64,000 bases of DNA from Ferruginivarius sediminum (GTDB lineage: Bacteria; Pseudomonadota; Alphaproteobacteria; Kiloniellales; Rhodovibrionaceae). Positions 57,229-64,000 of the stretch are shown piece by piece. Under the pieces are notes generated by a model, which worked only from the letters and a program-made list of their open reading frames with translations, searched no databases and was not told the DNA's origin. The stretch lies in assembly GCF_003344765.1 (NCBI RefSeq), contig NZ_QPMH01000003.1, forward strand, positions 1 to 64,000, given 5' to 3'. Both the position numbers and the translations under genes were made by a program. Positions within the stretch are counted from its first letter, which is position 1. Every line of letters begins with the position of its first letter.

Positions 57229-58365
57229 TCAGGCAGGCGCCTCCAGTTCCTGACGCAGTTGCAGGTATTGCAGGAGGTCGCGCAACGCCAGGACGCCGTG
57301 CAGGCGCTCGCCATCGGCCACCATCAGCCAGCCGGTTTCGCTCTGCTGCAGACGCTCCAGGGCCTTCTCGGCGCCAGCATCTGGGGCGATGACATTATCG
57401 TCACCGGCGGCGACCATGACGTCCCCGACGCGGGTCCGTTCCCACACGTCCGCATCGACCTGCTTGATCTGGTTGGTACCGACATAGCCCAGCAGCCGGC
57501 CCTCGCGCACGACCGGGAAGCGGTGGTGGTGTTGAGGGTAGACGACCTCGTCCACCAAGCGGCGCAGCGTCATGTCCGGGTCCGCCACCACAGGATCTTC
57601 CGTCATCACCTCGCGCACCGACATCCCGTGCAGGGCGAAGCGATTGAGAAGCTGCTGGTAGGTCGCACCGGCGTTGCCTTGCACGAAGAGACCGATCAGG
57701 AACCACCACATGCCGCCGACGAAGTTGCCCAGCAGGATCGCCTGGGCGATGCCGGCGGCCATCAGCAGCATGCCAAGCCCCTGGCCCAGACGGCTGGCCA
57801 CCTTCGTCGCGCTGCGCAGGTCCTTGCCCCAGTACCACAGCGCCGCGCGCAGCGCCCGCCCGCCATCCATCGGAAAAGCCGGCAGCAGGTTGAATACCGC
57901 GAGCGCCAGATTGACGATGGCCAGATAGCGCGGCACGCCCACCCAGTGCTCGGGCGTTCCCACCCCCGCCACCAGAAGTGCCAGCACATAGAAACCAGCG
58001 GCGAGGACGAGGCTGGCGATGGGCCCGGCGATGGCCATCAGGAACTCGCTGACGGCGGTGCGCGGCTCTTCCCGCATCTCGGCGGCGCCGCCGAACAGGA
58101 ACAGCGTAATGCCCTGAATCTCAAGCCCGTAGGCCCGCGCGACCACCGAATGCGACAGCTCATGGAACAGCAAGGAGGCAAACAGCCCGATCGTGCCGAC
58201 GAGCGCCAGGGTCCAGTAGAGGCCCTGCGGCAAACCCTCATAGAACGACGGGAAGAAGCCGCTTGCCAGCGACCACAGGATGAGCAGCGCCAGGAACACC
58301 CAGCTTATATCGGCCCGGATCTCGAAGCCGAGTATTCGCCCGAGCACCATGCGTCGTCCGAACAT
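57229..58365 (-). CDS. Site-2 protease (M50) with CBS domains
   Basis: A 378-residue membrane metalloprotease. H-E-L-S-H (His68, Glu69, His72) lies in a TM helix, and the third zinc ligand is in N-L-L-P-A-F-P-M-D-G-G-R near residue 160. After about six TM segments, two CBS domains fill residues 245-370 (M-T-E-D-P-V-V near 250; V-G-D-V-M-V near 310). ATG 58365 has CGGGAGA upstream; the frame runs to 58392 without support. Such CBS-type proteases cut membrane-bound regulators and may be adenine-nucleotide controlled. It lies just upstream of the ydcF-like gene. Confidence 0.93.
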   Translation of the reverse strand: MFGRRMVLGRILGFEIRADISWVFLALLILWSLASGFFPSFYEGLPQGLYWTLALVGTIGLFASLLFHELSHSVVARAYGLEIQGITLFLFGGAAEMREEPRTAVSEFLMAIAGPIASLVLAAGFYVLALLVAGVGTPEHWVGVPRYLAIVNLALAVFNLLPAFPMDGGRALRAALWYWGKDLRSATKVASRLGQGLGMLLMAAGIAQAILLGNFVGGMWWFLIGLFVQGNAGATYQQLLNRFALHGMSVREVMTEDPVVADPDMTLRRLVDEVVYPQHHHRFPVVREGRLLGYVGTNQIKQVDADVWERTRVGDVMVAAGDDNVIAPDAGAEKALERLQQSETGWLMVADGERLHGVLALRDLLQYLQLRQELEAPA

Positions 58366-58417
58366 CGCAGTCTCCCGCTTGGCGGACCACATTAACCCTG
58401 TTGGGCGCCCGCCCGCT

Positions 58418-58432
58418 CACATGACTCATGTG
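58418..58432. promoter_or_regulatory. Perfect palindrome in a divergent promoter
   Basis: CACATGACTCATGTG is a perfect 7-1-7 palindrome in the 173-bp gap between the site-2 protease and GNAT genes, which are divergent. It looks like an operator for a dimeric regulator. Confidence 0.35.
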
Positions 58433-58538
58433 GAAACGCTGCCGCCGGAATGCAGGCTCCACGGATTCCGGCAACACCAGACGGCAAAAGCGAAATGCCG
58501 GCTGGACGCGCGCATGCGTTCGCTTGTATGCACCGACC

Positions 58539-59042
58539 ATGAACGATGTCATCGACACTCCGGTCACCGTCCGCCGGGCCGAACCCGCCGATGCCGCCAC
58601 CCTGGCCGCCATGCTGGCCGAGCTTGCCACATCCGAGGGCAAGACGGTGCCGCCAGCAAGCGAGGCGCAGCTTGCCGAATGGCTGGGCGGCGACGATCCG
58701 CCGTTCCACGCGCTGATCGCCGGGCGCGGCGGGGCCGACCTGGGCTATCTGGTTTTCTACCGCACCTTTTCGCTGTTCAAGGCGACGCCTGTGCTGCTCG
58801 TCGAGAACATCTATGTCCGCCATACCGCCCGTGGCCTTGGCGTCGGGCGCAAGCTGCTGACGGCGGCCGCCGGCGAGGCGGCGGCTCGCGGCTGGCGGCG
58901 CCTGGAACTCAACGTGCGCGCGGAAAACGACTCCGCCGCCGGCTTCTACCGCCGCCTCGGCTTCACCAAGCCGGGCGAGGAAGTCCGCCGCCTGGAGGAC
59001 GAGGCGTTGGAGGCACTGGCTGAAGCCGGCGGCGACGCCTGA
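58539..59042 (+). CDS. GNAT-family N-acetyltransferase
   Basis: A 167-residue GNAT enzyme. The acetyl-CoA motif A appears as V-E-N-I-Y-V-R followed by A-R-G-L-G-V-G-R-K-L-L near residues 92-110, and motif B as A-A-G-F-Y-R-R-L-G-F near 140. The second half L-E-L-N-V-R-A-E-N resembles diamine/polyamine acetyltransferase-like members, but the acceptor cannot be fixed. ATG 58539 begins M-N-D-V-I-D. Confidence 0.9.
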   Translation: MNDVIDTPVTVRRAEPADAATLAAMLAELATSEGKTVPPASEAQLAEWLGGDDPPFHALIAGRGGADLGYLVFYRTFSLFKATPVLLVENIYVRHTARGLGVGRKLLTAAAGEAAARGWRRLELNVRAENDSAAGFYRRLGFTKPGEEVRRLEDEALEALAEAGGDA

Positions 59043-59058
59043 GCGGCCCCGAATCACT

Positions 59059-59081
59059 GTTTGGTTACAAACGCTTTTTTT
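59059..59081 (+). terminator. Candidate terminator after the GNAT gene
   Basis: GTTTG (59059-59063) pairs with CAAAC (59068-59072) across a GTTA loop, followed by GC and seven T. The stem is short and weak, but the T tract and place 17 bp after the GNAT stop fit. Confidence 0.4.
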
Positions 59082-59087
59082 GTCGCC

Positions 59088-59987
59088 CTAGTGATGGCGC
59101 ATGCTTGTTTTGCATACAGACTGGAACGTCATTAGAGCCGCTCCCGCCAGCACGACCAGGGCACCTATATACCCCAACATGGTCAGCATTTCCCCGAGAT
59201 AAAAAAATGAAAATACGGCACTCCAAACCGGCTCCAGGATATATATGAATGAAACCATAACAGGTGCCGTCCAGCGTATCATGTACAAGGAAATAACTGT
59301 CGGGATAACGAGTGTGCCGAAGCCAATGTATGAAATAGTCATAATATAATTTGAGGACATTGAATTATAATCGGCACCACCATAATATATTGATAAAATA
59401 ATTCCGAAAAAACCTAGATAAAAACATTGTATTATAGCGATGTTTTTTGCCGACTCTCGGTCCAGCGCTAGCCATCTACATGTAAAAATATAGGACGTAT
59501 AACAAATCGTTGAAAGTAAGGCGATGATATCGCCCCACCAATGACCTCCAACTTTTGAAGATTCCCATATCATCAAAATCACCCCAATGATCGAAAGTAC
59601 ACCTGCAATCATTTGTGGTTGTGTTGCGCCGCGCCGCAGGACGGCGCAGGAAATAACTAGCGCGATCACGCCCGTTAACGCCGGAAAGACGCCGGTATTG
59701 GTCGCAGTGGTCAGGTTAAGGGCCATGGCACTCGCAATATATGCGGCAGCGAGTGGCACTACGCCTATCGCGGCGGTGATGAACGTTGCCACTCGGATAT
59801 TGCGTGACCCCGGCAGAAGGACTGCACTGGCAATTAGAAATGTCGCCATGGACGTCCCGATCATACCAATCGGATGAGCGGAATCGAGCGCCCCTTTCGT
59901 AACGGGGTAGAACGACCCCCATAACACCGGATTAATCGCAAAAACGAGATTCGCCCCCAAAGGCGAAGGCCTCGACACTCCGCTCAT
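59088..59987 (-). CDS. EamA/DMT-family transporter
   Basis: A 299-residue drug/metabolite transporter with ten predicted TM helices in two EamA repeats (about residues 12-140 and 155-290). The second half has the usual L-E-P-V-W-S-A-V-F-S-F-F-Y-L-G-E block. Base composition is clearly lower in GC than the surroundings, especially over 59150-59600, suggesting transfer. ATG 59987 overlaps the end of the EgtD-like gene by four bases, so the two are coupled; it may export the methylated product. S-adenosyl or amino-acid efflux are other options. Confidence 0.88.
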   Translation of the reverse strand: MSGVSRPSPLGANLVFAINPVLWGSFYPVTKGALDSAHPIGMIGTSMATFLIASAVLLPGSRNIRVATFITAAIGVVPLAAAYIASAMALNLTTATNTGVFPALTGVIALVISCAVLRRGATQPQMIAGVLSIIGVILMIWESSKVGGHWWGDIIALLSTICYTSYIFTCRWLALDRESAKNIAIIQCFYLGFFGIILSIYYGGADYNSMSSNYIMTISYIGFGTLVIPTVISLYMIRWTAPVMVSFIYILEPVWSAVFSFFYLGEMLTMLGYIGALVVLAGAALMTFQSVCKTSMRHH

Positions 59988-60913
59988 GCCCCGCGACCCG
60001 CCGCGCCCACGCGCCGGAACAGAAACACGCCATATGCCGGGTCTTGCGAGCACCATTGCCCGGCGATTTCAAAGCCGCGCCTCCGAAATAATTCTTCGAG
60101 CCCACCCTTTGGGAACTTCCGCATGATTTCGGTCCGAATCGTCTCCCCGCGACGAATATCGACTGAAAAATCAAGCTCTCGCAGTTTGATGCACTGCCCC
60201 TCCAGTGCCAACACGTGACTTTCCATCCGTTGGCAACTCGCATTATAGAATGACTGATGGTCAAACTCATCGACTCGTATATTTCCATCGAATCGCCAAT
60301 TAAGATGAGAAAGCGTGTTCAAATTCGTAAGAGCAGCCACGCAATTGCCGTCATTGTACGCCGCTTCTAATTGAGATTTTTCCTTTTCCAAATCGACCCC
60401 AACAAGGAACACATCGCGACTTCCCATTTTTTGGGACATCGCGCTCAGGAGCAAAGAAATTTCTTCGTCGGTCATGTTACCGATCGTGCTCCCTAAAAAC
60501 AGAAACAGACGCGTATCTGATGTATCGGGTAACGATGATATCCCTTGGAGAAATGTCCCAATTTTTCCACGAATTTGCCAATTCGGAAACATTTCAAGGA
60601 TCTCATTCCCGGCGTTTTTTATCATCATATGATTTATGTCATTTGGTATATAGATGCCTTCGCCAAATGCATTTTGATGTGACTGAATCAATATTTTAGT
60701 CTTTAAAGAACTTCCACTCCCAAGTTCGACAATCTGATCCGCGGATGACAGTTGTACGATTTCGTCGGCATGGTTTCGGAGAATCTGCTCCTCTGTGCGG
60801 GTCAGATAATATTCGGGCTGCTTGCACTGCAACTCAAAAAGTATTGAGCCCGCATTATCGTAATAATATTTACTAGGAATTGATTTCAGTTCGCCGCCCA
60901 GCCCTTCCACCAC
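59984..60913 (-). CDS. EgtD-like amino-acid N-alpha-methyltransferase
   Basis: A 309-residue member of the histidine N-alpha-methyltransferase (EgtD) family. Visible blocks: K-Y-Y-Y-D near residue 15, P-E-Y-Y-L-T-R, SAM-binding V-E-L-G-S-G-S-S at 62, L-G-S-T-I-G-N at 140-146, and R-T-E-I-M-R-K-F at 260. In mycobacterial EgtD the last block gives Glu282 and Ser284 to bind the imidazole; here the Glu is kept (Glu262) and the Ser is Met264, hinting at another substrate. GTG 60913 is a cautious start: similarity seems to extend a few codons upstream, where a TAA interrupts. The gene is AT-rich and no egtB is present. Confidence 0.87.
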   Translation of the reverse strand: MVEGLGGELKSIPSKYYYDNAGSILFELQCKQPEYYLTRTEEQILRNHADEIVQLSSADQIVELGSGSSLKTKILIQSHQNAFGEGIYIPNDINHMMIKNAGNEILEMFPNWQIRGKIGTFLQGISSLPDTSDTRLFLFLGSTIGNMTDEEISLLLSAMSQKMGSRDVFLVGVDLEKEKSQLEAAYNDGNCVAALTNLNTLSHLNWRFDGNIRVDEFDHQSFYNASCQRMESHVLALEGQCIKLRELDFSVDIRRGETIRTEIMRKFPKGGLEELFRRRGFEIAGQWCSQDPAYGVFLFRRVGAAGRGA

Positions 60914-60955
60914 ATCTCTTCCATCGAAAAAGGTCGATTCGTCATCGCCAACCTG

Positions 60956-61042
60956 TTAAATTTTTATATTATCATGAGGGTCTTTATGATCGTTTTGCGC
61001 GGATGTGATATCGTTAGACTGAGGATGTTGCGTTGGCATCAT
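60956..61042 (-). CDS. Short leader ORF in frame with the EgtD-like gene
   Basis: A 28-codon ORF opening with tandem ATGs at 61042, preceded by a strong GGAGG seven bases away. It ends at TAA 60958-60956, then the same frame runs on through 14 codons to the EgtD-like GTG. The peptide is polar, with three His and many Asp/Asn. It may be the true N-terminus of the methyltransferase cut by a nonsense mutation, or a translated leader peptide that couples or attenuates expression. Both readings are inference. Confidence 0.5.
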   Translation of the reverse strand: MMPTQHPQSNDITSAQNDHKDPHDNIKI

Positions 61043-61322
61043 CTTTAATCCTCCAAAAACGAAATATCGGTGACGCTCAAAACACAACACAATTGCCATC
61101 ATAGAGCCTAGTAAAAAAATCTTACACTTCCTGAAAATATTTTTTATCCCCGTATAAATTACCAGATAAAGAATTTTATATTATAGATGCACGACGACGA
61201 AACGTACTATTATATGCGCAGGGAACTCTTACGCCGCGCTAAAATCATATTTACCTTGTCGGCCAAGGCCGCTTCCTGGCATCATAATTTTTACTCGTAA
61301 TTATCTTGGTTGGAACTGCGGT
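60959..61322. promoter_or_regulatory. AT-rich divergent control region
   Basis: The part beyond the leader ORF (61043-61322) separates the EgtD-like operon from a divergent LysR gene and is very AT-rich. It should hold both promoters and the LysR operator. TTATATTATAGATG near 61178 and AATTATCTTGG near 61301 are possible elements, but no dyad can be fixed with confidence. Confidence 0.4.
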
Positions 61323-62258
61323 ATGGTAAGAACATGGCCCATTAGCCTTCCCTCCCTACGAACCCTGCAAGCCTTCGAAGCTGCGGCACGTTGGCGAAGC
61401 TTCTCCGAAGCCGCCAAGGAACTGAATGTCACGCATGCCGCCATCAGCCATCATGTCAGGTCTATCGAGAGGCAGTACGACGTGACGCTTTTTTCGAGGG
61501 CAAATGGAGGGCTTGAGATCACGGACACAGGAATGCAATTGTACGGCGATATTTGTGAATCGTTCGAGAAAATTGCCCTTGCCGCGCATAAACTTGGCAA
61601 CCCGGACATCCACAAACGTTTGACTTTCTGTGTTGATCCGGATTTTGCCGAGTTATGGCTGGCGCCTCGATTGGGTCGATTTGTGTTTCAGAATCCAAGT
61701 ATTGAATTCGACATAGATACCGCGAGGAATTGTCCGGACATTGAGGAAAGCCGATATGATGGCGCTATATATTACGGCGCTCCCGAATATTCAGGACATA
61801 AAATTGATATCCTGCGAACGATTAGGGCATTTCCTGTCTGCCACTCGCGCCGGAGATATGAAAGCCCCGGAATTCGCGAGCCGGACGACTTGACGCATTC
61901 AACCCTGATTCACGAGAAGACCACGGACTGGTGGCGGCGCTGGCTTGAAGCGGCAGGTGCAACCCGTGTCGATTCGCAACGAGGCCATGTGCTCCCGACG
62001 ACCACCTTGTGTTTCAATGCTGCTATCGCGACCGATGGCCTGGCAATCGGCGACGACTTGCTCGCCGCAAAATATCTGGCAGATGAAGTTCTGTGGCGCC
62101 CCTTCGACCTATCGCTCCCCTGCCCCGACTCATACTGCCTGATGCTGTCGAAACCTGCGTCCGGAAAACCGGAAGTGGCCGCCTTCAGAAGTTGGCTTAT
62201 CAGAGAGGCGGCGGCCGAGCAACGCGAGTCGGGTTGTGCACTCCACATGCCCTTGTAG
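61323..62258 (+). CDS. GcvA-type LysR regulator
   Basis: A 311-residue LysR regulator. The opening L-P-S-L-R-T-L-Q-A-F-E-A-A-A-R and V-T-H-A-A-I-S-H-H-V-R (residues about 33-45) are typical of the GcvA-like subgroup, many of which control amino-acid-related genes. The effector-binding domain spans about 95-300. It is divergent from the EgtD-like/EamA operon and shares its lowered GC content, so it is the obvious candidate regulator of that operon. Confidence 0.92.
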   Translation: MVRTWPISLPSLRTLQAFEAAARWRSFSEAAKELNVTHAAISHHVRSIERQYDVTLFSRANGGLEITDTGMQLYGDICESFEKIALAAHKLGNPDIHKRLTFCVDPDFAELWLAPRLGRFVFQNPSIEFDIDTARNCPDIEESRYDGAIYYGAPEYSGHKIDILRTIRAFPVCHSRRRYESPGIREPDDLTHSTLIHEKTTDWWRRWLEAAGATRVDSQRGHVLPTTTLCFNAAIATDGLAIGDDLLAAKYLADEVLWRPFDLSLPCPDSYCLMLSKPASGKPEVAAFRSWLIREAAAEQRESGCALHMPL

Positions 62259-62266
62259 AGAGAACA

Positions 62267-63226
62267 TCACGCCCCATACGTCCTGTCTTCCAGCGGCGTT
62301 TCCGCGATGCGGCGGCGCAGCGTGGCGAGGAATTCCTGCTCCGCGCGGTTGAGCTGTGTCGTCGGATTGGAAACGACGTAGATATCCACCGCCGGCGCAT
62401 GGCTGTAAGGCGGCAGCCGCCACAGAAGGCCATCGCGCACGTCCCGCTCGACCACGTGGATCGGCAGCACGCCGATGCCCAGCCCCGCGGCGATCATCCG
62501 CCGCACCTCCTCCAAATGGGAGGAGGTTGCGACGATCCGGTCGTCGATCTCCGCCTGGGCGCGCAGCAGGGCCACGGGCCGCAGCGCGTCGGCCATCCGG
62601 TCGGTCTTGAACGAGACGAAGCACTCCTCCCGCAGATCCGACAGCTCCAGGTTCCGCTTCCGAAAAAGCCGGTGCGCGGGACCGCAGAAGAAGCCGAAAT
62701 GCTCGCGAAACAGCAGCTCGTATTGCAACTTTGGATGCTGCTTGGCGACAAGGCAGATGCCGAAGCTGGCGGATTTTTGCAGCACCGCGTTCACCACCTC
62801 GGCGCTGGTGGACACCTCCACCGTGTAGCCGATCCTAGGATGCCGGGCGTGCAACTCGGCCAGCGCCTCGTCGTAAAGCGGGCAAACGACGTGGCTGGCC
62901 ATCCAGATCGTGACGTGGCCCCGGATCTCCTCCTGCACGTCGCGCAACACGACGGAGAGACGCGAGACGTTGCCGTAGATCTCCACGCATTCCCGGTACA
63001 GCCGCTCGCCCGTCTCGGTGACGCGGAACACGCCGGGTCCGCGCTCGATCAGGCGGCGGCCAAGCTGTCCCTCCAGGCGCTTCAGGGCGTTGGACACGCT
63101 GGGCTGCTTGAGCAGCAGGCGGTCGGCGGCCCGCGTAATGCCGCCCTCCTGCACGATTACCATGAATGTGCGCAGCAGGTTCCAGTCCAATTCGCGCGGC
63201 AAGCGATCCAGGCTGGCGTCGGGCAT
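62267..63226 (-). CDS. LysR-family regulator
   Basis: A 319-residue LysR regulator. The helix-turn-helix reads L-R-T-F-M-V-I-V-Q-E-G-G-I-T-R-A-A and K-Q-P-S-V-S-N-A-L-K-R-L near residues 18-52. GC content is back to the window norm. It is divergent from the PotB-type permease gene across 184 bp, so it probably regulates that transporter. Its end lies only 8 bp from the convergent GcvA-type gene. Confidence 0.92.
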   Translation of the reverse strand: MPDASLDRLPRELDWNLLRTFMVIVQEGGITRAADRLLLKQPSVSNALKRLEGQLGRRLIERGPGVFRVTETGERLYRECVEIYGNVSRLSVVLRDVQEEIRGHVTIWMASHVVCPLYDEALAELHARHPRIGYTVEVSTSAEVVNAVLQKSASFGICLVAKQHPKLQYELLFREHFGFFCGPAHRLFRKRNLELSDLREECFVSFKTDRMADALRPVALLRAQAEIDDRIVATSSHLEEVRRMIAAGLGIGVLPIHVVERDVRDGLLWRLPPYSHAPAVDIYVVSNPTTQLNRAEQEFLATLRRRIAETPLEDRTYGA

Positions 63227-63410
63227 GCGGCCTCATAGTTGTATGCTATGCGATGTATTCTGCTTATCTATTTGCGTAATGTCCACGTCATATCCTTAAA
63301 CTTGTGAAGGTGATCGGCCCGGGAAAGAAGGCCGGCATCGCTGGCGACGCCGGGCGAGGCTGTGTGGCAAGCCGGGCGCACCGGAACGGGGAGCAACCGG
63401 GAGAGCGGTT
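63227..63410. promoter_or_regulatory. Divergent promoter of LysR gene and ABC permease
   Basis: The first 70 bp next to the LysR start are AT-richer (TTGTATGCTATGCGATGTATTC, partly repeated TATGC/GATGTAT words) and are the likely LysR binding zone. GGGAGAG at 63399-63405 is the permease ribosome-binding site. Confidence 0.35.
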
Positions 63411-64000
63411 ATGGCGGCCGTCGCGGCCGAAGAGCGCGATCTGCGCCCTTGGATACTGCTGTCACCTGCGCTGACGACGATTACGCTGCTGCTGGCGATT
63501 CCGACGTGTTTCGTCGTGGTGTACTCGTTCTGGCTGCGCACGGCGGCGGGCGGCGAGCAGGTGGGCTTCTACCTCGACAACTGGATCGAGGTGCTGACCG
63601 ACCAGTTCTACCGGGATATTCTTTTCCAGACCTTCCGCATCGCCGCGATCACGACCGTGCTGTGCGCGCTGATGGGCTATCTGCCGGCCTATTTCATCGC
63701 CTTCAGCAAAATGCGCAACAAGGCGTTCCTGCTGTTGCTGCTGATGCTGCCATTCTGGGTCAGCTACATCATCCGCACGATGTCGTGGATCAACATCCTG
63801 GGCGTGTCGGGTGCGGTGAACTACGTGCTGACGTCGCTCGGCATCGTCTCCGAGCCGATCCAGATGCTCTACAACGAGACCACGGTGGTGTTGGGTCTGA
63901 TCCACTTCCTGCTGCCGTTCATGGTGTTGAACATCTACGTCAGCCTGGAGGGTATCGACCCGAACCTGGTCGACGCCGCGCGCAGCCTGGGCTCGACGCC
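63411..64000 (+). CDS. ABC transporter permease, PotB/PotH type, truncated by window end
   Basis: The first 196 codons of an inner-membrane permease that continues past 64000. Hydrophobic segments lie near residues 14-35, 75-98, 105-125 and 155-175. The EAA loop that contacts the ATPase reads S-L-E-G-I-D-P-N-L-V-D-A-A-R-S-L-G at the right edge. The family includes spermidine/putrescine permeases (PotB) and others for opines or amino acids. ATG 63411 has GGGAGAG in front. The other transporter genes should lie just outside the window. Confidence 0.88.
   Translation, partial: MAAVAAEERDLRPWILLSPALTTITLLLAIPTCFVVVYSFWLRTAAGGEQVGFYLDNWIEVLTDQFYRDILFQTFRIAAITTVLCALMGYLPAYFIAFSKMRNKAFLLLLLMLPFWVSYIIRTMSWINILGVSGAVNYVLTSLGIVSEPIQMLYNETTVVLGLIHFLLPFMVLNIYVSLEGIDPNLVDAARSLGST

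Overview
The window is about 64 kb of high-GC DNA, densely packed with genes on both strands. It reads as chromosomal sequence from an alphaproteobacterium, most like a Rhodospirillales-type lineage. The supporting signs are a split F1 operon in the order atpH-A-G-D-C, a TIGR02302/DUF4175 membrane protein behind argH-lptM-lysA, the DUF2849-cysI-DUF934-cysH sulfur operon, a DUF484-xerC pair, and a MucR/Ros zinc-finger regulator. I see no rRNA, tRNA, CRISPR array, insertion sequence or prophage. The order-level placement is an inference.

Layout: 1-1180 methionine synthesis (end of a MetY-type sulfhydrylase, then metA). 1152-3325 a two-component pair. 3326-3768 a gene-free stretch with two opposed intrinsic terminators. 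3769-9937 tlpA-type thioredoxin, then argH-lptM-lysA-TIGR02302. 10071-11006 a ferritin-like diiron protein. 11179-16163 the ATP synthase F1 operon. 16442-21175 priA, transaldolase, DUF484 and xerC. 21172-24129 an MFS carrier, a small membrane protein and dihydrolipoamide dehydrogenase. 24258-30385 a sulfate-assimilation block (siroheme synthase, sulfite reductase, DUF934, APS reductase) with a CCAEP-tail radical SAM protein behind it. 30699-33653 a eutC/eutB-like pair and an aldo-keto reductase. 33750-37571 opgH, a LysR regulator and a crotonase. 37604-42002 hisI, clpX, a membrane protein and a three-gene mini-operon. 42032-44877 a lipoprotein/regulator/kinase operon. 45080-47864 nicotinate phosphoribosyltransferase, MucR and a tiny ORF. 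47916-52207 a three-part ABC exporter.

The last 12 kb look most accessory. From 52781 a co-oriented set encodes S-adenosylmethionine decarboxylase (speD), an alanine-dehydrogenase-family oxidoreductase lacking the usual catalytic Asp motif, a SAM methyltransferase and an MFS carrier, with no spermidine synthase: a plausible uncharacterised small-molecule pathway. YdcF, a CBS-containing site-2 protease and a GNAT enzyme follow. At 59088-62258 the base composition becomes clearly AT-rich. This segment holds a two-gene operon (EgtD-type amino-acid N-methyltransferase plus an EamA/DMT carrier, overlapping by ATGA) facing a GcvA-type LysR gene. No sulfoxide synthase egtB is present, a substrate-contacting Ser is Met, and an in-frame TAA separates the best ribosome-binding site and ATG from the conserved domain. 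The window ends in a LysR gene divergent from a truncated PotB-type permease.

The strongest candidates for something undescribed are the EgtD-like/EamA island, the speD cluster, and the CCAEP-tail radical SAM protein beside sulfate assimilation.
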